Under the pieces are notes generated by a model that was not told the origin of the DNA, ran no database searches, and saw only the letters and a program-made list of their open reading frames with translations. Positions 5,171 through 5,431 of a stretch of 5,431 nt of DNA are shown piece after piece. The position numbers were made by a program, and so were the translations under genes. Position 1 is the first letter of the stretch, and each line of letters opens with the position of its first letter. Origin of the DNA: an uncultured Clostridia bacterium (lineage in GTDB: Bacteria; Bacillota; Clostridia; Christensenellales; UBA1242); the NCBI GenBank assembly GCA_947366645.1, contig CANBAX010000055.1, forward strand, positions 1-5,431, given 5' to 3'.

Positions 5171-5428
5171 TTATAATCTAGTAAGTTCCATTCCACCATT
5201 TTTTAACATTACACTATAAAAACCTGCAAAAGTTTTAAACGGCTTTTGCATAAATATTTTTTTAGCAACCTCAAAGCTATTTGGCATAAACTTTACACAA
5301 ATTCCGCAGGTCTGCCCTGCCTCTTTTGGCGTGTTGATTATGCTTACTATGACTCCATTTGAGCGAAGTATATTTGCAAAATATAATGTTTCACTTCGTG
5401 AACGGAAAACGGCAAGGTAATAGTACAT
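5171..5428 (-). CDS. DUF3343 family protein (putative Se/S carrier-like)
   Basis: This short protein, 85 residues as read, matches the DUF3343 pattern: an N-terminal YYLAVFRSRSETLYFANILR segment, then NTPKEAGQTCGICVKF with Cys41 and Cys44, then a helical stretch (SFEVAKKIFMQKPF) and a short tail. The family is annotated as putative Se/S carrier-like and is common in Clostridia, but its biochemical role is not established. The conserved Cys-Gly following the TP-x-E turn is the likely functional site; the second Cys three residues later may be particular to this member. The ATG at 5426-5428 lies three bases from the window edge, so a farther upstream start cannot be excluded and no ribosome binding site can be checked, although the N-terminus fits the family's usual beginning. 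It is followed by the transglycosylase gene 37 bases downstream. Confidence 0.8.
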   Translation of the reverse strand: MYYYLAVFRSRSETLYFANILRSNGVIVSIINTPKEAGQTCGICVKFMPNSFEVAKKIFMQKPFKTFAGFYSVMLKNGGMELTRL

Positions 5429-5431
5429 AAT

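Overview
The window is an AT-rich bacterial chromosome segment that reads as low-GC Firmicutes, most likely an uncultured Clostridia-type lineage. This rests on the DUF3343 family protein, the obgE/yhbY pairing, AGGAGG-type ribosome binding sites, TTG and GTG starts, and a cluster of dispersed 'TGTCATTTCGACCG' palindromic repeats of a kind common in gut-associated genomes. The taxonomic placement is inference. No rRNA, tRNA, transposase, integrase or CRISPR array was seen.

Layout, right to left, because nearly everything is on the minus strand: a DUF3343 (putative Se/S-carrier-like) gene at the right edge; a membrane-anchored lytic transglycosylase; a 101-nt gap with a candidate promoter and an inverted repeat that includes the ribosome binding site of lysS; lysS (class II lysyl-tRNA synthetase); nth (endonuclease III), which starts two bases after the lysS stop; a 143-nt gap with several base-pairing segments and a possible 25-codon ORF; obgE (GTPase, TTG start); a 400-nt gap filled mostly by a mosaic of palindromic and direct repeats; yhbY (CRM-domain ribosome assembly protein). 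At the far left the C-terminal end of a membrane protein on the plus strand runs into yhbY with no intergenic base between the two stop codons.

Functionally this is a housekeeping block: tRNA charging (LysS), base-excision repair (Nth) and large-subunit ribosome assembly or checking (ObgE and YhbY), with cell-wall turnover upstream. obgE and yhbY are neighbours in many Firmicutes, so the repeat cluster seems to have grown inside a formerly tight pair. I see no convincing new multi-gene system. The observations most worth following are non-coding: the nth-obgE leader, the inverted repeat over the lysS ribosome binding site, the hairpin over the transglycosylase start codon, and the repeat mosaic.
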